Under the pieces are notes generated by a model. It did not search any database and had not been told where the DNA came from. It saw nothing but the letters and a program-made list of their open reading frames with translations. 64,000 bases of DNA, from contig JAMPIV010004262.1 of assembly GCA_024509875.1 (NCBI GenBank), positions 62,001-126,000 of the forward strand. Direction: 5' to 3'. The position numbers and the translations under genes were made by a program. Positions 48,362 through 59,291 of the stretch are shown piece after piece. Every line of letters starts with the position of its first letter. The first letter of the stretch is position 1. Source of the stretch: Oreohelix idahoensis (taxonomy: Eukaryota; Mollusca; Gastropoda; Stylommatophora; Oreohelicidae).

Positions 48362-51300
48362 ATGTCTACATTAGATTATTTTATCAAACAAGGCAGGGCT
48401 CTTGATAAGACTGGTCAGCAATTAGAAGAATGGGCAGTTGCTCAATATGACAAAGCATTAGCTGCAGAAGAGAGAAAACTTGCTGCTGCTGCTGAAGAAA
48501 GAAAAGCATTGATTGAGGAGAAAAGATTAGAAGCTGAGGAAAAAAAATTACAAAGAGAGGATGAACAAAAGAAATTGCAGATACAGACTGATGAAAAAAG
48601 ATTCCAGATGGAAATGGAAAAAGAGAAAAGAAAGGATGAAGCTGCTGCAGAAGAGAGAAAATTACAAGCTGACGCTCAAGAGAAAAAAGCAATAAGAGAA
48701 CATGAACACCAAAAAGAACTTTTAGCATTTGAGTTAGAAAAGTTAAAGTTAACAAATATAAGTGATGGTAATCAAGCATCTGGTGGTAATGGTAAACCCT
48801 TTACTTACAAGGTCAAGGTACCAGCGTTCAACCCTTCCAGTGATGACATAACATTCTGGCTAAATAGATTTGAACGCTCGTGTCGAGCCCATAATGTGGA
48901 CAAATCACAATATGCTAAAAAGTTATCAGAAAATCTGAAAGGTGATTCTCTGACTAGTTTAAGTTTGGTTGAAGAGGCTGACAAAGATAACTATGATGTT
49001 ATTAGGGCAGCCTTATTAAAGAAGTATCAGTTGTCTGAAGAGGGTTATCGGAAGTTGTTTAAGACAATGGTGCCTGAGGCAGGTGTAGAATTCTCAGAAT
49101 TCATTGCAAGGACACGTCTTACATTTGATCGTTGGATTGAGCTATCCAAAACAGAAAAGACTTATGAAGCCCTTATGGACTTGATACTCAGAGACAAGAT
49201 TATGTCAAGTATAAATAAACCTTTCCTCGAATTCTTACATGAGCGTAAACCTAAGTCTCTAAAAGAAATGGAACAGTATTGTACCCAATACGTCACTGCA
49301 CATCCGGACGTAGCTATTAGCAACAGTAAGGTTAAAGAAGGTATGCCAGTTGCTTCTGCAACACCATACAACCCTAATCACTCTCACAAATTCCAAGGAC
49401 CTCAAAATAAGTTTAATAAAAAAGGTAACTATTACAGTTATCAGAACCAAGGTAACCAATCATTTCAGGGTTCTTCTTCGAATACCTGGAGAAGAGCTGA
49501 CAGCCCTCGATTCAGGGGTGGTCATAATTACAGGAACTTTCGCAAAGGAAGTCATTCTAGAAACTATCCAAGTTTTCCTTCATGGAGACAACAGGATCAT
49601 AATTACCGAGATACTCATTATAATGAATATGATGATAGTAACCAAAGGAGCTATGATTCAAACCCGAGTAGGGGTTATAATGGTGGAAACAATGATAAGT
49701 ACAGAGGCAATAATAACAGAGGTAGAGCACAATTCAAAAAACATAAAGCTCATTACCAGGCGAACTCAGCACAGCAAGAGTCCCACGAAGCCTATAAACA
49801 AAATAAAGATAATGATGACTCTAATAATATGGCATGTGCCGCTTTTGATTTTGGGAGAGCATCTCAGTGCCCCCAATGCAAAACATTATTTGAGCCAACC
49901 ACAGTGTCTACTTTAAGCTGTGGCCATCCTCTTCCCGCTCTTCCTGCGTCAATCGCGCATGATGGGAGAGGTTCTCTTGTCTTACACAAAGGTTTAGTAA
50001 ATGACAATCCAGTCTCAGTACTTTTTGATTCTGGATGCACAACTATTGGGGTTAGGCAGTCACTCATAGATCCTTCTCATTCTACAGGCAAAGTAGTCAA
50101 ATGCGTAACATTTGGCGGCACCATAGAGAAATACTCTACCGCTATCATTAGGATTGCTACTCCTTTCTTCACAGGAGATGTACACGCATGTCTTTTGCCG
50201 AATCCGATCGCTGATCTTATCATCGGTCGCATTCACGGAGTCAAAGAATGCACTCCGGAGCAAATTTCCGTTTGGGAAAATCAAAATATGCAATCTGCTA
50301 ATGCAGTAGTCACTAGAGCTCAAGCTCTCAATATGCCTGAAACTTCATCTGTTGAAGATAATGAAGTGCATAACCAAGATGATCCCTTGGTAATTTCTCG
50401 TGACTCGTTTATAAAACAACAAGAAGAAGATCCGACTCTTAAGAAATTCTTCACTCTTGTAACGAAAGGTGATCCGAATAAAGATTCAAATTGTAAATCT
50501 TGGATTACAATGAAGAATGGCGTACTTGTACGTATGGTGCAAGACTCCACTAAGTCAAGTCATTCTCAGATTCTTGTACCCAAGAATTTGAGAGTTAAGA
50601 TCTTACAACATGCACACGACTCTCAGTGTGCTGGTCACATGGGTTTTTCCCGTACAAAGTCAAGAGTTCTTGCGGCTTTCTTTTGGCCTTTTGTGAACAA
50701 GGACATACGGATCTATTGTCGATCCTGTAAAGTATGTCAAGAAGTCAAATCCAAAGGTCCTCGTCATGCTGCGCCTATTCAGGCTGCAGATATTCCTATT
50801 CGTCCATTCCAGAAAATGGCGATAGACATCATTGGTCCATTCAAGATCAAATCTGCTAGAGGACATCAGTTTATCTTAACGTGTGTAGACATGTGCACAC
50901 GTTGGCCAGAGGCTATCCCTCTAAAGAGCATTACTACCGCTGACATTGCAGATGCTCTTTGGCTTATATTTTCTCGGCTGGGATTCCCCGGAGAAATATT
51001 ATCAGATCATGGCACCCAACTGATATCGGATACCATGTCTCAAGTAATGTCTACTCTACAGATAGAGAGATCTTTGAGTAGCATCTATCATCCTATGTCC
51101 AATGGGATGGTCGAGCGACTAAATAGAACACTTAAGAACTTATTAGGGAAGATAACTGAGGATCATCCTCAAGATTGGGATAGGGTTTTACCCGTGGCCC
51201 TCTTCGCGTACAGAGAGGTCCCCAATGAACATACAGGGTTTTCTCCCTTTGAACTTGTCTTTGGCGCGCGACCGCGCGGCCCAATGTCTTTGCTGCATGA

Positions 51301-52093
51301 TCTTATAACAGCTGACAATATTGACGATGACACAAAATCTTCTTACGAGTATGTCATCGCGCTGAGACAAAAGATTATCGAAGCATGCAAACTGGCAACG
51401 TCCTCTTCTGAATTTGCTAAGCAGAAGGCAAGACAATTTGCTAATAAGAAGAGAACTTTACGACAACTTTGTCCTGGTGACAAAGCATTTGTTTTGCTAC
51501 CTTGTCGTGAAAATAGACTCCTTATTAGTTGGAAAGGTCCGTACGATATAATATCGAAAATTTCAGATGTTGACTACATCGTCGATATCAACGGGAAGCA
51601 TAAAACCTTCCACATCAATATACTTACGGAGTTCCATGAACGTCCTGACTATCTACAGCCTATTTTCCAGGCAACGGACGATTCTCATGTCAAACATGGT
51701 CATTACTCATCACTGTCTGTAATACAGGATGAGGAAACAAGTTTTTCGGATGTTAATCTTCCGCTTCCAATGATCCCACTTCATTCTAGTGAATCATGGA
51801 AAGACGTTACTGTTTCTCCTGATTTGTCTCTAGGAGAACGGCGACAAGTTTCGTCTATGTTACAAACATTTCAGGATGTCCTCACTGACATCCCTGGACA
51901 AACTCATGTCATTGAGCATGACATTGTTCTAACTGAACATACTCCAATTAGGGTTAGACCTTATCCTATCCCTATACATTTCCAAACACAGGTTGAAAAG
52001 GAGTTGGATGAAATGATAGATTTACAAATAATCGAACCATCCACTTCTGCATATTCTTCGCCGATGGTTATTGTTCGAAAAAAAAGACAATAA
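48362..52093 (+). CDS. gag-pol: gag-protease-integrase-RT N-terminus polyprotein
   Basis: 1243 codons. Residues 1-135 form a charged coiled coil. Residues 150-325 are capsid-like (FNPSSDDITFWLNRFE, WIELSKTEKTYEALMD). Residues 330-480 are RG/N/Q-rich with no CCHC knuckle. C503, C506, C520 and H522 form a CX2C-X13-CXH motif. The retropepsin has DSG at 556-558 and LIIGRI at 619-624. Integrase: H752, H759, C789 and C792 for zinc; D822, D882 and E918 catalytic, with exactly 35 residues between the last two; GPY at 1059-1061. RT starts near 1180 (IRVRPYPIP). The frame is lost in a run of eight A at 52078-52085, where the related element has seven, so the last residues are spurious. Protease, integrase and gag look intact. 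Confidence 0.92.
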   Translation: MSTLDYFIKQGRALDKTGQQLEEWAVAQYDKALAAEERKLAAAAEERKALIEEKRLEAEEKKLQREDEQKKLQIQTDEKRFQMEMEKEKRKDEAAAEERKLQADAQEKKAIREHEHQKELLAFELEKLKLTNISDGNQASGGNGKPFTYKVKVPAFNPSSDDITFWLNRFERSCRAHNVDKSQYAKKLSENLKGDSLTSLSLVEEADKDNYDVIRAALLKKYQLSEEGYRKLFKTMVPEAGVEFSEFIARTRLTFDRWIELSKTEKTYEALMDLILRDKIMSSINKPFLEFLHERKPKSLKEMEQYCTQYVTAHPDVAISNSKVKEGMPVASATPYNPNHSHKFQGPQNKFNKKGNYYSYQNQGNQSFQGSSSNTWRRADSPRFRGGHNYRNFRKGSHSRNYPSFPSWRQQDHNYRDTHYNEYDDSNQRSYDSNPSRGYNGGNNDKYRGNNNRGRAQFKKHKAHYQANSAQQESHEAYKQNKDNDDSNNMACAAFDFGRASQCPQCKTLFEPTTVSTLSCGHPLPALPASIAHDGRGSLVLHKGLVNDNPVSVLFDSGCTTIGVRQSLIDPSHSTGKVVKCVTFGGTIEKYSTAIIRIATPFFTGDVHACLLPNPIADLIIGRIHGVKECTPEQISVWENQNMQSANAVVTRAQALNMPETSSVEDNEVHNQDDPLVISRDSFIKQQEEDPTLKKFFTLVTKGDPNKDSNCKSWITMKNGVLVRMVQDSTKSSHSQILVPKNLRVKILQHAHDSQCAGHMGFSRTKSRVLAAFFWPFVNKDIRIYCRSCKVCQEVKSKGPRHAAPIQAADIPIRPFQKMAIDIIGPFKIKSARGHQFILTCVDMCTRWPEAIPLKSITTADIADALWLIFSRLGFPGEILSDHGTQLISDTMSQVMSTLQIERSLSSIYHPMSNGMVERLNRTLKNLLGKITEDHPQDWDRVLPVALFAYREVPNEHTGFSPFELVFGARPRGPMSLLHDLITADNIDDDTKSSYEYVIALRQKIIEACKLATSSSEFAKQKARQFANKKRTLRQLCPGDKAFVLLPCRENRLLISWKGPYDIISKISDVDYIVDINGKHKTFHINILTEFHERPDYLQPIFQATDDSHVKHGHYSSLSVIQDEETSFSDVNLPLPMIPLHSSESWKDVTVSPDLSLGERRQVSSMLQTFQDVLTDIPGQTHVIEHDIVLTEHTPIRVRPYPIPIHFQTQVEKELDEMIDLQIIEPSTSAYSSPMVIVRKKRQ

Positions 52094-53093
52094 CATACGT
52101 CTTTGCGTTGACTATCGCAAATTGAATCAAGTTACGAAGTTCGATGCTGAACCTATGCCTTTACTGGAAGAACTACTTACTCGTCTTTCTAAATCGCATT
52201 TTTTCACTAAACTTGATTTGTCTAAAGGATATTGGCAAGTTCCATTATCCGAACGCGCCAAACCTCTTACCGCTTTCTCTACTCCCAGAGGCCTTTTCCA
52301 ATGGAATTTTATGCCTTTCGGCCTTATGAACGCACCAGCTACATTTGTACGCATGATGCGTCGAATCCTATCGTATCGGTCAGATGTCATTGCTTATCTA
52401 GACGACATCTGTCTTTTCAGCGATACTTGGGAAGATCACTATTCAGGGTTAGTTGAATTATTATCAACTCTGCGTGAGTATAACCTGACAGCAAAACCAT
52501 CTAAAGCTTGTATTGGCTTTAGCGAAATTGCTTTCTTAGGCCATCGAGTAGGTCACGGTTTCTTGAAGACAGAAGACCATAATATCACTAATATACTTAA
52601 AATCTCTATCCCTAGGACTAAAAAGCAAGTGCGAAGTCTTTTAGGTCTCATACAATTTTATGGATGTTTCATTCCGAATCTGTCCTCTATCATGGCACCT
52701 CTCTCTACACTATTAAAGAAAGGGTCGCCTAACATGGTTCACTGGTCTCATGAATGCCAATCTTCACTAGAGAAGATCAAAACTATGTTTTCATCACCAC
52801 CTATTTTAGTGTTACCTACAACAGATAAGACATTCGTTCTTCGTAGTGACGCTTCATCCACTGGGATTGGAGCGGCACTAATGCAAGAGTACTCTGGAAC
52901 TCTGCATCCTGTAATGTATATATCCAGAAAACTTAATGCTGCAGAAAGGAATTACTCGGTTTTAGACCGTGAATTATTGGCAATGGTTTGGTCAATTCTC
53001 AAACTCCAAAGATTCCTTCTGGGCGCGCATTTCGTAGTGGAAACTGACCAAAAAGCTCTTACGGCTATCCAAAGTAAGAACTTGAAGAAATAA
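52071..53093 (+). CDS. pol: Reverse transcriptase-RNase H, shifted frame and cut short
   Basis: This continues the polyprotein after the A-run. True homology begins at KKDNNIRLCVDYRKLN; the ATG at 52071 is not a real start. RT motifs are FTKLDLSKGYWQV, FMPFGLMNAPATF and the catalytic AYLDDICLF (YLDD about residues 109-112 of this frame). RNase H has LRSDASSTGIGAAL and YSVLDRELLAMV. The frame ends artificially (NLKK then stop) where the repeat array begins at 53088; the remaining codons lie at 57142-57276. RT looks catalytically complete, while RNase H lacks its last segment. Confidence 0.9.
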   Translation: MFEKKDNNIRLCVDYRKLNQVTKFDAEPMPLLEELLTRLSKSHFFTKLDLSKGYWQVPLSERAKPLTAFSTPRGLFQWNFMPFGLMNAPATFVRMMRRILSYRSDVIAYLDDICLFSDTWEDHYSGLVELLSTLREYNLTAKPSKACIGFSEIAFLGHRVGHGFLKTEDHNITNILKISIPRTKKQVRSLLGLIQFYGCFIPNLSSIMAPLSTLLKKGSPNMVHWSHECQSSLEKIKTMFSSPPILVLPTTDKTFVLRSDASSTGIGAALMQEYSGTLHPVMYISRKLNAAERNYSVLDRELLAMVWSILKLQRFLLGAHFVVETDQKALTAIQSKNLKK

Positions 53094-56000
53094 AGAAGTA
53101 GAACACCAGACAACAGAAAAACAACAGACATGAGTGGCTTACCCAGGATTTGAACACTGGACCTTCCGTGCGACAACCCCGCCTAGCCATGCAAGCGAAT
53201 CACACTATCCGCTCTGCCATCTACGCATCATCAAAAAATGATGTTTCAATGGCAGGTCAATAGTGCGAACCACAATACACGACACCAGAAGTCCTCCATG
53301 GGCAGTTCAGCCTATTAATGACGCAATCACTTCTGTTGTATTTCTATCAAGCAGTATAGGCCGAATCCAACAAGACCCTTAGGACCTTAATACTGTGTCC
53401 AGTAAATGATAGTAGACTAGAACAGTGAGAACAGGATAGTGGGTAGGTTTGGTATTGTACAAACATTTATTACAAATAAGGGAGGGAAACCTGAGGCCTG
53501 TAAACAGTAAATTAATATGAAATTAATATGAAACAAATATAAAGGTATGTTATCAGGCACTCGCAGGAAATAAAGAAGTAGAACACCAGACAACAGAAAA
53601 ACAACAGACATGAGTGGCTTACCCAGGATTTGAACACTGGACCTTCCGTGCGACAACCCCGCCTAGCCATGCAAGCGAATCACACTATCCGCTCTGCCAT
53701 CTACGCATCATCAAAAAATGATGTTTCAATGGCAGGTCAATAGTGCGAACCACAATACACGACACCAGAAGTCCTCCATGGGCAGTTCAGCCTATTAATG
53801 ACGCAATCACTTCTGTTGTATTTCTATCAAGCAGTATAGGCCGAATCTTAATACTGTGTCCAGTAAATGATAGTAGACTAGAACAGTGAGAACAGGATAG
53901 TGGGTAGGTTTGGTATTGTACAAACATTTATTACAAATAAGGGAGGGAAACCTGAGGCCTGTAAACAGTAAATTAATATGAAATTAATATGAAACAAATA
54001 TAAAGGTATGTTATCAGGCACTCGCAGGAAATAAAGAAGTAGAACACCAGACAACAGAAAAACAACAGACGCGCGGATAGTGTGATTCGCTTGCATGGCT
54101 AGGCGGGGTTGTCGCACGGAAGGTCCAGTGTTCAAATCCTGGGTAAGCCACTCATGTCTGTTGTTTTTCTGTTGTCTGGTGTTCTACTTCTTTATTTCCT
54201 GCGAGTGCCTGATAACATACCTTTATATTTGTTTCATATTAATTTCATATTAATTTACTGTTTACAGGCCTCAGGTTTCCCTCCCTTATTTGTAATAAAT
54301 GTTTGTACAATACCAAACCTACCCACTATCCTGTTCTCACTGTTCTAGTCTACTATCATTTACTGGACACAGTATTAAGGTCCTAAGGGTCTTGTTGGAT
54401 TCGGCCTATACTGCTTGATAGAAATACAACAGAAGTGATTGCGTCATTAATAGGCTGAACTGCCCATGGAGGACTTCTGGTGTCGTGTATTGTGGTTCGC
54501 ACTATTGACCTGCCATTGAAACATCATTTTTTGATGATGCGTAGATGGCAGAGCGGATAGTGTGATTCAGTGTTCAAATCCTGGGTAAGCCACTCATGTC
54601 TGTTGTTTTTCTGTTGTCTGGTGTTCTACTTCTTTATTTCCTGCGAGTGCCTGATAACATACCTTTATATTTGTTTCATATTAATTTCATATTAATTTAC
54701 TGTTTACAGGCCTCAGGTTTCCCTCCCTTATTTGTAATAAATGTTTGTACAATACCAAACCTACCCACTATCCTGTTCTCACTGTTCTAGTCTACTATCA
54801 TTTACTGGACACAGTATTAAGGTCCTAAGGGTCTTGTTGGATTCGGCCTATACTGCTTGATAGAAATACAACAGAAGTGATTGCGTCATTAATAGGCTGA
54901 ACTGCCCATGGAGGACTTCTGGTGTCGTGTATTGTGGTTCGCACTATTGACCTGCCATTGAAACATCATTTTTTGATGATGCGTAGATGGCAGAGCGGAT
55001 AGTGTGATTCGCTTGCATGGCTAGGCGGGGTTGTCGCACGGAAGGTCCAGTGTTCAAATCCTGGGTAAGCCACTCATGTCTGTTGTTTTTCTGTTGTCTG
55101 GTGTTCTACTTCTTTATTTCCTGCGAGTGCCTGATAACATACCTTTATATTTGTTTCATATTAATTTCATATTAATTTACTGTTTACAGGCCTCAGGTTT
55201 CCCTCCCTTATTTGTAATAAATGTTTGTACAATACCAAACCTACCCACTATCCTGTTCTCACTGTTCTAGTCTACTATCATTTACTGGACACAGTATTAA
55301 GGTCCTAAGGGTCTTGTTGGATTCGGCCTATACTGCTTGATAGAAATACAACAGAAGTGATTGCGTCATTAATAGGCTGAACTGCCCATGGAGGACTTCT
55401 GGTGTCGTGTATTGTGGTTCGCACTATTGACCTGCCATTGAAACATCATTTTTTGATGATGCGTAGATGGCAGAGCGGATAGTGTGATTCGCTTGCATGG
55501 CTAGGCGGGGTTGTCGCACGGAAGGTCCAGTGTTCAAATCCTGGGTAAGCCACTCATGTCTGTTGTTTTTCTGTTGTCTGGTGTTCTACTTCTTTATTTC
55601 CTGCGAGTGCCTGATAACATACCTTTATATTTGTTTCATATTAATTTCATATTAATTTACTGTTTACAGGCCTCAGGTTTCCCTCCCTTATTTGTAATAA
55701 ATGTTTGTACAATACCAAACCTACCCACTATCCTGTTCTCACTGTTCTAGTCTACTATCATTTACTGGACACAGTATTAAGGTCCTAAGGGTCTTGTTGG
55801 ATTCGGCCTATACTGCTTGATAGAAATACAACAGAAGTGATTGCGTCATTAATAGGCTGAACTGCCCATGGAGGACTTCTGGTGTCGTGTATTGTGGTTC
55901 GCACTATTGACCTGCCATTGAAACATCATTTTTTGATGATGCGTAGATGGCAGAGCGGATAGTGTGATTCGCTTGCATGGCTAGGCGGGGTTGTCGCACG

Positions 56001-57141
56001 GAAGGTCCAGTGTTCAAATCCTGGGTAAGCCACTCATGTCTGTTGTTTTTCTGTTGTCTGGTGTTCTACTTCTTTATTTCCTGCGAGTGCCTGATAACAT
56101 ACCTTTATATTTGTTTCATATTAATTTCATATTAATTTACTGTTTACAGGCCTCAGGTTTCCCTCCCTTATTTGTAATAAATGTTTGTACAATACCAAAC
56201 CTACCCACTATCCTGTTCTCACTGTTCTAGTCTACTATCATTTACTGGACACAGTATTAAGGTCCTAAGGGTCTTGTTGGATTCGGCCTATACTGCTTGA
56301 TAGAAATACAACAGAAGTGATTGCGTCATTAATAGGCTGAACTGCCCATGGAGGACTTCTGGTGTCGTGTATTGTGGTTCGCACTATTGACCTGCCATTG
56401 AAACATCATTTTTTGATGATGCGTAGATGGCAGAGCGGATAGTGTGATTCGCTTGCATGGCTAGGCGGGGTTGTCGCACGGAAGGTCCAGTGTTCAAATC
56501 CTGGGTAAGCCACTCATGTCTGTTGTTTTTCTGTTGTCTGGTGTTCTACTTCTTTATTTCCTGCGAGTGCCTGATAACATACCTTTATATTTGTTTCATA
56601 TTAATTTCATATTAATTTACTGTTTACAGGCCTCAGGTTTCCCTCCCTTATTTGTAATAAATGTTTGTACAATACCAAACCTACCCACTATCCTGTTCTC
56701 ACTGTTCTAGTCTACTATCATTTACTGGACACAGTATTAAGGTCCTAAGGGTCTTGTTGGATTCGGCCTATACTGCTTGATAGAAATACAACAGAAGTGA
56801 TTGTCGTCATTAATAGGCTGAACTGCCCATGGAGGACTTCTGGTGTCGTGTATTGTGGTTCGCACTATTGACCTGCCATTGAAACATCATTTTTTGATGA
56901 TGCGTAGATGGCAGAGCGGATAGTGTGATTCGCTTGCATGGCTAGGCGGGGTTGTCGCACGGAAGGTCCAGTGTTCAAATCCTGGGTAAGCCACTCATGT
57001 CTGTTGTTTTTCTGTTGTCTGGTGTTCTACTTCTTTATTTCCTGCGAGTGCCTGATAACATACCTTTATATTTGTTTCATATTAATTTCATATTAATTTA
57101 CTGTTTACAGGCCTCAGGTTTCCCTCCCTTATTTGTAATAA
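53088..57141. mobile_element. 480-bp tRNA-like repeat in an inverted and tandem array, inserted in RNase H
   Basis: A 4,054-bp insertion flanked by AAGAACTTGAAG at 53076-53087 and 57142-57153. The left arm (53088 to about 54070) has two units plus a stub in minus orientation. The right arm (about 54071-57141) has six units plus a partial one in plus orientation, meeting at an inversion junction ACAACAGAC/GCGCGGATAG. The period is 480 bp, with one unit of 461 bp (19-bp deletion near 53847), one of 442 bp (38-bp deletion near 54570) and one of 481 bp. Each full unit holds a tRNA-like part, for example A box TGGCAGAGCGG at 54988-54998 and B box GTTCAAATC at 55052-55060. Units are almost identical. 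Small 79-codon open frames in each unit are by-products. Confidence 0.93.
54985..55070 (+). promoter_or_regulatory. tRNA-like pol III promoter in a representative unit
   Basis: A box TGGCAGAGCGG and B box GTTCAAATC are about 54 bp apart, within a type II (Leu/Ser-like) tRNA-shaped segment ending CCTGGGTAAGCC. No acceptor stem pairs with it and no CCA-type end is present, so it is a SINE-style promoter and not a tRNA gene. It recurs every 480 bp; the unit starting near 54553 has lost the part between the boxes. Confidence 0.6.
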
Positions 57142-57276
57142 AAGAACTTGAAGAGCTCGAGATCAACTCGATACGCAATCGCTCTTCAACCTTTTCATTT
57201 CTCGGTACGAGCTATCCGTGGTTCAGAAAATGTGATGGCGGACATTCTGTCCAGATGCTCACATGATGCCACTTAA
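57142..57276 (+). pseudogene. pol: Detached C-terminal end of RNase H
   Basis: Starts with the second copy of the 12-bp duplication and continues the RNase H in frame terms, ending VMADILSRC and a TAA at 57274-57276. It corresponds to the last 43 or so codons of element 1 pol. It has no start of its own and is separated from the body of the gene by the array. Confidence 0.88.
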
Positions 57277-57720
57277 CTGTTAAATATTGGTTTTTTTTAA
57301 TATGTATAACTTTACAACAGTTATTTTTTGTTTCTTTACTAAGATACACATTTGTAATTTAATAATAGAATGATGGTATCGCTACTTAGCGGTTTATTGA
57401 TGTTTATTCACCGCTGTTCTTTGATGATTGTTTCTTCATAAATCATAAATTTAAGATTATAGTGTGAATTTTTGGTATGCATTGTATAATTACCAGAATT
57501 GTATTATACGTACATCACACCTTCCTGGAAACATTTATTCGTAGAGAAACAATTTCTCTCAGATTTTGAGATATATTCTCACCGGTCATATTAGGAATTA
57601 TAGTTATTCCTGATATTTTCATCTGCGCAGTATTCTTGCGTTGTGAGCCTATTCTACGTTGCTCCTAGATGTATTTAAAAAAAAAAAATTTTTTTTTTCC
57701 CCGGGAGGTGTGGTAAAGAC
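57277..57720 (+). other. 3' non-coding part of element 2 with polypurine tract
   Basis: AT-rich. An A-run/T-run pair (57678-57698) is followed by CCCGGGAGGTGTGGTAA and AGAC directly before the 3' LTR; the same tract is present in element 1. Confidence 0.65.
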
Positions 57721-59291
57721 TGTAAAGGGCAATTTTTATTATCTTGCAATATAATACATTTATATACTTATTATGTTCGCAAATATTTTGTAAACAAAGT
57801 ATTTCCTTTTTAAGTGCTTAAGGAGAAGTCATTTTTGAGTTACTTCCCTTGAAAGTAGTTCCGTCATCTTCGATCGGATTCCGCGGACGATTCTAGGCCT
57901 ACTGCGATTTATTCTTTGGCTGGGTAGGAATAGATTGTTCTTGCTTCAGTATATCTATGGCCTGAATTTATACGTAGTGTTTGTATGAGTAGGACGAGTC
58001 TGTCTTATATATGGATATCTTTACATTTCTAAGTCGAACTATGTTGGTTGTCGCTAGAAAAGGTCAAAGGCTATGCAGCGGAAGTATCGCTAGCAAGGGG
58101 GTGTGATTCATGGCTGCCATCCTGTCGAGATGTCGAGTTTTGTTGTAGCCGGCTTATCGCCGAAAAGTGATCTATAAGTAAATGGGGAAAAGTGATAGTC
58201 ATTTAGACATGTTGTATGTACTTTACCCCAGTGTTTATTCTCTTTTGCCAAGGAATGGCAAAGTTATATTTCGCATAGAAAGGTAAAACCACAATTTATT
58301 ATGAACTTGGGCTTCGCCATCGTTGTCGATAAGCAGATGCACAGTGGTACTTTTGAAAAGAATATTTATTCAAAGGAAGATGACATTCCTATGTATCAGC
58401 ACTAGATTGTATGATATTATTCAATTACCTCTATGGGAGAAGCTATGAAGAAATGAGGACATTTAACGAATGACCAATTTTGGTCTGTATCCAATGGTGA
58501 GTGAAGCTCACGAGAGAAGCACAGCCATGTTGAAATTCATATACTTTGTATTTATCGAGTGAGAAAAAGGGATGCCTGTACTATCGCTCGATGAACCAAG
58601 AGATCACTGCTACATGTGAGAACCCATGTCTGGGATTCCTATATCTTTATGGAAAATATATATATTGAACTTTACGTGAAGGGATATTCGCTAGACGAGG
58701 TTAGGTCTAGGAGCCTTCCTATATATTGGTTATGGTCTGACGTGCCCAGTCAGTAAAGCCAGATGATTTACATGATGGAACTCTGAATTCTTATTTACGA
58801 ATGCTCCATTATGATATTTGCCAAGCATGAATGCTAACTTAAGATGATATTCCTGTGATCAACATTATGCTGTCTATGTCGACATTTGTTCCTGTAACCA
58901 TACACGTACTGTCCAAGTGTGCGTCCCATTAAATGTTATAAAAAGACCACCGTAGTTCCAGTACTTCTTGAATTCGAACAGTGTGAGTATGAGTGATGTA
59001 CTACCAACCTGTCAACTCTATCGAATCATTCTACCATTCGCGTTCTGACATTCATATACACACTCATTGTTTACACTCACATTCTTGTCGGAGCCTCATC
59101 GCGTTCCAGGACAAGATGACCTGTATGACCAAAACTGTGCTGGGTTTAATGAGTTGACAATCGTTACACTTTACTACACCAGTCCCAACATCTACATTTA
59201 TCAACTGGTGGACATTCACGTCATTTAACAAATAAAGCGTGATTCAACAACTAGTAGCCAGTATGAGTTAACAACTACACAGAGTTTAACA
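57721..59291 (+). repeat. 3' LTR of element 2
   Basis: 1571 bp, no indels against the 5' LTR. I see six substitutions: at about 57831, 58015, 58436, 58789, 59064 and 59284. Confidence 0.95.

Noticed and set aside
54985..55070. Functional tRNA gene
   Set aside because: A and B boxes exist, but acceptor and anticodon stems do not form.
53088..57141. Retrozyme (hammerhead-bearing circular-RNA element) as explanation of the array
   Set aside because: The tandem form and 12-bp duplication would fit, but I find no CTGANGA..GAAA core on either strand of the unit.
53417..57266. Repeated 79-codon open frames in the array
   Set aside because: They overlap the tRNA-like part and appear once per unit simply because units are copies.
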